The position numbers were made by a program, and so were the translations under genes. Positions 7,843 to 11,060 of a stretch of DNA of 11,060 nt are shown here, one piece after another (the stretch's first letter is position 1; every line of letters starts with the position of its first letter). The stretch is from Bacillota bacterium (GTDB taxonomy: Bacteria; Bacillota_B; Desulfitobacteriia; Desulfitobacteriales; Desulfitobacteriaceae). The DNA is taken from contig JAJYAS010000053.1 in NCBI GenBank assembly GCA_021779415.1, forward strand, positions 1-11,060. Direction: 5' to 3'. The notes beneath the pieces were generated by a model that saw only the letters and a list, made by a program, of their open reading frames with translations, ran no database searches and had not been told where the DNA came from.

Positions 7843-7988
7843 TAAGTATGTTCTTTGCCGTTAAGGTGGTCTGTGATTTCTGTAAGAGTCCTTGAAATCT
7901 CTTTTGTTCTTTCATCTATATCCATAATCTTTCTAACCACCCACATCCCCAAAAAAATGACTATAAAGGCATAAGTGTAACCCATCAT
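7842..7988 (-). CDS. Small single-pass membrane protein (48 residues)
   Basis: A short gene starts with two consecutive ATG codons (7988 and 7985); a GTGAGG lies 3 bases before the first and 6 before the second. The product has one hydrophobic segment (about residues 3-19, YAFIVIFLGMWVV) followed by a charged, probably helical tail (KIMDIDERTKEISRTLTEITDHLNGKEHT). It lies about 37 bases downstream of the anti-sigma gene on the same strand. Small membrane proteins commonly accompany membrane anti-sigma factors, so it probably belongs to that operon. No specific family is recognised. The strong ribosome binding site and amphipathic tail make it a credible gene. Confidence 0.6.
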   Translation of the reverse strand: MMGYTYAFIVIFLGMWVVRKIMDIDERTKEISRTLTEITDHLNGKEHT

Positions 7989-8025
7989 TTACCTCACTCT
8001 CATCTATTTAGATTTCACTCCATGA

Positions 8026-8988
8026 CTAATATCTATCTACGACTACTCCAAACGATGAAGCCTTGATATGGGGATTTCCAATAAGCGCCTTTAATTCATC
8101 TTTCATGCCATAAACGATCGCTCCTAAAATTGGAACATTATTCGAATCAGTATAGCCTTTGGTGACAAGTTCTTTATAAACTTCGTTATACCTTTTATCT
8201 TTACTATTTTTCAACGACTCAACGAAATTATAGTAGCTCCCGTAAAAATCGTTATTACCATGATATGCCCTCACGTTGACTCCTAACGCGTCATACTCAC
8301 TAATAAAGGCAGCTTTACCGTCGTATTCGCTAGCTTCTTTTTTATAACGCTCAAAATCGTTTTTGTTATAGGCGTCGACCCAATACCAAGATTTATTAAC
8401 GTTCGGCAATATGGTTTGGATATCTGCTACCTTATAGGGTTTATCGAAGGATATTCCAACCTCAATCAGTTTATCATCAGAAACCCTATCCAACTGATAT
8501 AGATCATTTTTGTATTCTTTGTATGAGATTTCCGGATGAAAGAAGATCATCTTGGTGTAGCCATTTTCCCAATAGTTACGGGGCCATTCGCCTGCTGAAT
8601 GTCCACCGCCACCCTGACCTCTTGAAATAAAAAGTTGAGGAATCAACCCAAACGGCGCAGCCTTATTTTCCAAAACCACTGGTTTTTCACCAATAAGCCT
8701 AGAGACTGTGAAGTCGCTCCTCCCCCCTAAAAAGCCCATAGAGTCATCCGACTTGCTAATATAACCGTTGGGTACGTGCAGCTTAATGTTAGCCTCATTG
8801 AAGTCGAACATATCATTACTTAATTTAATGGTTATGGCTGCATTAGCAACTAAAATACCTATTAACACTACCACAATCACTACCAGAGACGTCAGAATCG
8901 TCTTTCTTGTAGACTTCCTTCTAACTTTTTTAGTTGCCATATCTAGTGTTTCTTCATCAAATATTTCATCCAATTCACGATCGTCCAA
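8026..8988 (-). CDS. Membrane-anchored anti-sigma factor with Sigma_reg N- and C-terminal domains
   Basis: The 320-residue product has an acidic cytoplasmic N-terminus (1-18), a basic stretch KKVRRKSTRK (20-29), one transmembrane helix (about 31-51) and a large outside domain. This is the layout of the Sigma_reg_N/Sigma_reg_C anti-sigma family of Firmicutes. The C-terminus (GAIVYGMKDELKALIGNPHIKASSFGVVVDRY) is typical of that family's C-terminal domain. Such proteins hold an ECF sigma factor at the membrane until an envelope signal releases it. The start is TTG at 8988 with GAGGGA 5 bases before it. It follows the stop of a short open frame that may be the end of its sigma gene by 9 bases. 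No complete sigma gene is present upstream, so the protein may be an orphan. The gene itself is intact. Confidence 0.82.
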   Translation of the reverse strand: MDDRELDEIFDEETLDMATKKVRRKSTRKTILTSLVVIVVVLIGILVANAAITIKLSNDMFDFNEANIKLHVPNGYISKSDDSMGFLGGRSDFTVSRLIGEKPVVLENKAAPFGLIPQLFISRGQGGGGHSAGEWPRNYWENGYTKMIFFHPEISYKEYKNDLYQLDRVSDDKLIEVGISFDKPYKVADIQTILPNVNKSWYWVDAYNKNDFERYKKEASEYDGKAAFISEYDALGVNVRAYHGNNDFYGSYYNFVESLKNSKDKRYNEVYKELVTKGYTDSNNVPILGAIVYGMKDELKALIGNPHIKASSFGVVVDRY

Positions 8989-8997
8989 ACTCTTCCC

Positions 8998-9069
8998 TCA
9001 CCTTTTAAATTCGTTCCTGAATGACCTAATCATCTCATAACTTTCCTGCGAAATAAGGGGGAAACTGTC
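8998..9069 (-). pseudogene. Possible 3' stub of the cognate ECF sigma factor gene
   Basis: A 23-codon open frame ends in SQESYEMIRSFRNEFKR and TGA at 9000-8998, right in front of the anti-sigma start and overlapping its ribosome binding site. That is where the sigma gene normally ends in such operons, and the basic, helical tail is compatible with a sigma C-terminus. The frame is closed upstream by TGA at 9072-9070, and nothing sigma-like follows further upstream. The identity rests mainly on position. Confidence 0.35.
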
Positions 9070-9076
9070 TCACAAA

Positions 9077-9115
9077 TATAAAAAGGCCCCCAACTACCGT
9101 AATAGTAAAGACCTT
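9077..9115 (-). terminator. Candidate intrinsic terminator for the Wadjet operon
   Basis: On the minus strand AAGGTC (9115-9110) can pair with GGCCTT (9088-9083), six pairs including one G-T wobble, around a 21-base loop with a small inner CTA/TAG stem. A T-rich tract follows (9084-9077). It sits about 170 bases after the jetD stop. The stem is short and the loop long, so the call is tentative. Confidence 0.35.
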
Positions 9116-9291
9116 AGATGTACCGCTTTGCATAGATTTGCTTCACGTTCAAGGGCTGTTAAACGTTGAAGTGCAGGTTGCCTTTCCCCTTGCCGTTTGC
9201 CTTCTAAAGGCTGGTAAACATTTGTGATACTTGGTAGTAAATATTTGCAATAATTGTTGCCCGCCAGAATAATAAACTCATTCTCATATAA
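9094..9291 (-). pseudogene. C-terminal fragment resembling DUF6884 proteins
   Basis: A 65-codon minus-strand frame, with no start codon of its own, overlaps the last codons of jetD in another frame and ends with TAG at 9096-9094. It contains FIILAGNNYCKYLLPSI and QPLEGKRQGERQ. This resembles the 'LAG..Y...L...PLEG..IG.Q' end of DUF6884 domain proteins as recalled from the family, not from a search. The N-terminal part of such a protein is absent, so this would be a remnant left at the edge of the Wadjet insertion. Function is unknown. Confidence 0.35.
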
Positions 9292-10456
9292 TTATTGCTT
9301 CTTGTTCCAATTTACAGTCATTTTCAAGCATATACCCTATTACTTCCTTGAATTGACTTTCCTTCAGCTTTATTAATCTATCACGATCATTAATAGTAAG
9401 CTTTTTCGTGTATTCCTGGTATTCCTTTAAAGTCTCCAAGTCCATTTTATAAGGTTGAAATTCTATGCCTGTTTCCCGCTTCAGATGTTCAAGTATATAA
9501 AAACCACCAGCATCGATATCTCCAAAATGATAAAAACGCACTCCTGGATTTTGTTGAAATATTTTCTTAATAAATTCACGCCTTACGCTGTTATGAAAAC
9601 CGCCGAGATAGATTATGAACATGTCACTGCAATCGGTCGTATGAAAACTTGTTAAGTTTTCAATAGTTATAACTGCTCTGCCAGTAATTTCGATTTTATC
9701 AATATCGGGTAGCATTGACGATGAAATCGCTAGGTCACTACGAAGCCTACTCAAATCAATCGTTTGCCCGGATAGTTCGATGCTCCCGGCTCCTTTAAAG
9801 TTGACATAGGTGGGATTCTTAACCAAGTTCAAGTTCTCCAGCAGCTGGTTCTTATACGGAAAATCGCCGTATTCAAAGAGCAGGTTTTCGACCTTAGAAC
9901 TTATGCGTTCAAACATCTTGGAATCCTTAAAAATCCGTACGGAGAAATCCCGGACAAAAGTTTCCGAACCAATTCTTTGTAATTCATCAACTGCCATTAA
10001 GATATTTTCAAATTCCCTCAGATCGCCACTATAACACTGGATGGGTTTATTCGTCAGGATCCGTTCCGTTTGAGCCCTGCAAAACCGGTTTAAGATTTCG
10101 TTACAGTCTTTATAAGCATCAAGTACTTGCCTAACGGAGTTATTAATATCATTTTTCGGCTCGCGATTGAGATATTTGTACGCATCATCAATACTATCAA
10201 AATTCAAACTAACCTCGCTGCAGACCTTAGTAGAATTAGCCTTAGCAAAGATTAGTTTCTTTCTGACCAGTACATCAATGGCTTCGTTGACGGATTGAAA
10301 CAGTTCATAGTTGGCGTGATCAGTGTATTGAGGAAATAAGGTCGACGGCTTTATGGAGAATCTCTGATTTACCTTGTTATCCCCGGTAAAACTTTTACTT
10401 CCCTCATATTTATCCAGCAACTTATTTAGGATCTTTTTCTCATATTTGCTGATCAT
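9284..10456 (-). CDS. jetD: Wadjet system protein JetD (TOPRIM endonuclease subunit)
   Basis: This 390-residue protein matches JetD of the JetABCD (Wadjet) system, which defends against plasmids. The JetABC SMC complex extrudes small circular DNA and JetD, a topoisomerase VI-like TOPRIM nuclease, cuts it. The N-terminal half is helical with a winged-helix-like start (KYEKKILNKLLDKYEGS). The TOPRIM part is visible as AVITIENLTSFH with the catalytic glutamate near 265, then FYHFGDIDAGGFYILEHL with the D-x-D pair near 312-314. Length and order agree with the family. Its ATG shares an ATGA overlap with the jetC stop (10453-10456), so the two are translationally coupled. No frame damage is seen. 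Confidence 0.88.
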   Translation of the reverse strand: MISKYEKKILNKLLDKYEGSKSFTGDNKVNQRFSIKPSTLFPQYTDHANYELFQSVNEAIDVLVRKKLIFAKANSTKVCSEVSLNFDSIDDAYKYLNREPKNDINNSVRQVLDAYKDCNEILNRFCRAQTERILTNKPIQCYSGDLREFENILMAVDELQRIGSETFVRDFSVRIFKDSKMFERISSKVENLLFEYGDFPYKNQLLENLNLVKNPTYVNFKGAGSIELSGQTIDLSRLRSDLAISSSMLPDIDKIEITGRAVITIENLTSFHTTDCSDMFIIYLGGFHNSVRREFIKKIFQQNPGVRFYHFGDIDAGGFYILEHLKRETGIEFQPYKMDLETLKEYQEYTKKLTINDRDRLIKLKESQFKEVIGYMLENDCKLEQEAIII

Positions 10457-11060
10457 AGGCTATACTCCTCAATGATACTGTTTGCCCCTTCCCGCATAGC
10501 CATTAAAATGGTATCTACTTTTTCACCGATTACCTCAAGTTTAGAAGGCGGCGTGGCCACAACAATTTGGAAATTTTGGCTGTTAAGAAAGTCCATCATT
10601 GAACTGATCCTATTGTCATCCATCTTATCAAAAGCTTCATCGAACATAATAACTCTGATCGTATCGCCTAATTTGTAAAGCTGTACAAACGATGCTGCTA
10701 TGGCAACATAGTACGGGGTCTGCGTTTCGCCGCCGCTTTTTTCTCCATAAATTTTGGAAAAGCGCTGAATGGTCCCGTCTTTTTGCTCAACTATAATGTC
10801 ATAGTCTAAGTATCTCCGATAATCTGTGTACTCTGCTAAAACCTTTTCACCTTTATCATCATAAGCGGTTAGTTTGGCAAATAAGTCTTCCATCTCTTCC
10901 TTGTATTCTTCTTCAAACGATTGGGACCAAAGATTCAGGCCTATTTCATTTTTTCTAGACGTAATCATCTGATAAATGCTTTCTTTTTTCTTATTATGAG
11001 TCAATTCAAATTTATAACTGTCTTCCCCATAATAAATGTTCTTTAAGGCTGCAGATCGGA
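10453..11060 (-). CDS. jetC: Wadjet system protein JetC, SMC-like ATPase, C-terminal part (5' end beyond the window)
   Basis: The frame is open to the window edge (first full codon at 11058), so only the last 201 codons are present. The piece is the C-terminal ATPase half of an SMC/MukB-like protein. It has a short helical stretch (KEEMEDLFAKLTAYDD), the ABC signature SGGETQ (about 10735-10718), Walker B VIMFDEAFDKMD, a D-loop-like segment and a switch region IVVATPP. JetC provides the motor of the Wadjet loop-extruding complex together with JetA and JetB. The downstream ATGA overlap with jetD supports the assignment. The Walker A lobe, coiled-coil arms, jetB and jetA should lie just past 11060. 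Confidence 0.88.
   Translation of the reverse strand, partial: RSAALKNIYYGEDSYKFELTHNKKKESIYQMITSRKNEIGLNLWSQSFEEEYKEEMEDLFAKLTAYDDKGEKVLAEYTDYRRYLDYDIIVEQKDGTIQRFSKIYGEKSGGETQTPYYVAIAASFVQLYKLGDTIRVIMFDEAFDKMDDNRISSMMDFLNSQNFQIVVATPPSKLEVIGEKVDTILMAMREGANSIIEEYSL

Noticed and set aside
9057..9091. An insertion-sequence end suggested by GGGGG...TGTCTCAC...CCCCC
   Set aside because: No transposase frame, no matching inverted repeat at a second site and no target duplication could be seen in the window.

Overview
The window looks like a defence island in a low-GC Firmicute, probably a member of the Clostridia such as the Peptococcaceae, with Bacilli also possible. This is inferred from gene content: a TetM-type GTPase carrying a YacP-type NYN domain, a Sigma_reg-type anti-sigma factor, AGGA/GAGG-type ribosome binding sites, TTG starts and a moderate-to-low GC content. 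The genus cannot be fixed from the sequence alone.

Layout. Positions 1-103 may hold the last 33 codons of a plus-strand gene of unknown function. A minus-strand gene at 97-2745 encodes an EF-G/TetM-family translation GTPase fused to a C-terminal NYN (YacP/Rae1-like) nuclease domain. A 428-base divergent intergenic region (2746-3173) carries extended -10 elements facing each way. A plus-strand operon at 3174-6771 encodes a McrBC-type modification-dependent restriction system: a long McrB with two EVE/PUA-like modules ahead of the AAA+ GTPase motor, then McrC, overlapping by 8 bases.

From about 6768 to 9290 everything is on the minus strand and much of it is broken. It includes an ImmA/IrrE metallopeptidase remnant and a conserved-looking unknown gene with an in-frame stop and a frameshift. 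It also includes an intact 48-residue membrane protein, an intact anti-sigma factor, a stub that may be the 3' end of the cognate sigma gene, and a 65-codon fragment resembling the end of a DUF6884 protein. From 9284 to the right edge, on the minus strand, lie jetD and the 3' part of jetC, the distal half of a Wadjet (JetABCD) anti-plasmid system whose jetA, jetB and the rest of jetC lie beyond the window.

How it fits together. McrBC would cut modified invading DNA, and Wadjet would extrude and cleave small circular DNA. The decayed genes between them look like older accessory cargo or a host sigma operon disrupted by insertions. The anti-sigma factor seems to have lost its adjacent sigma gene. 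The GTPase-NYN fusion suggests a ribosome-rescue or ribosome-linked mRNA decay role rather than simple tetracycline resistance.
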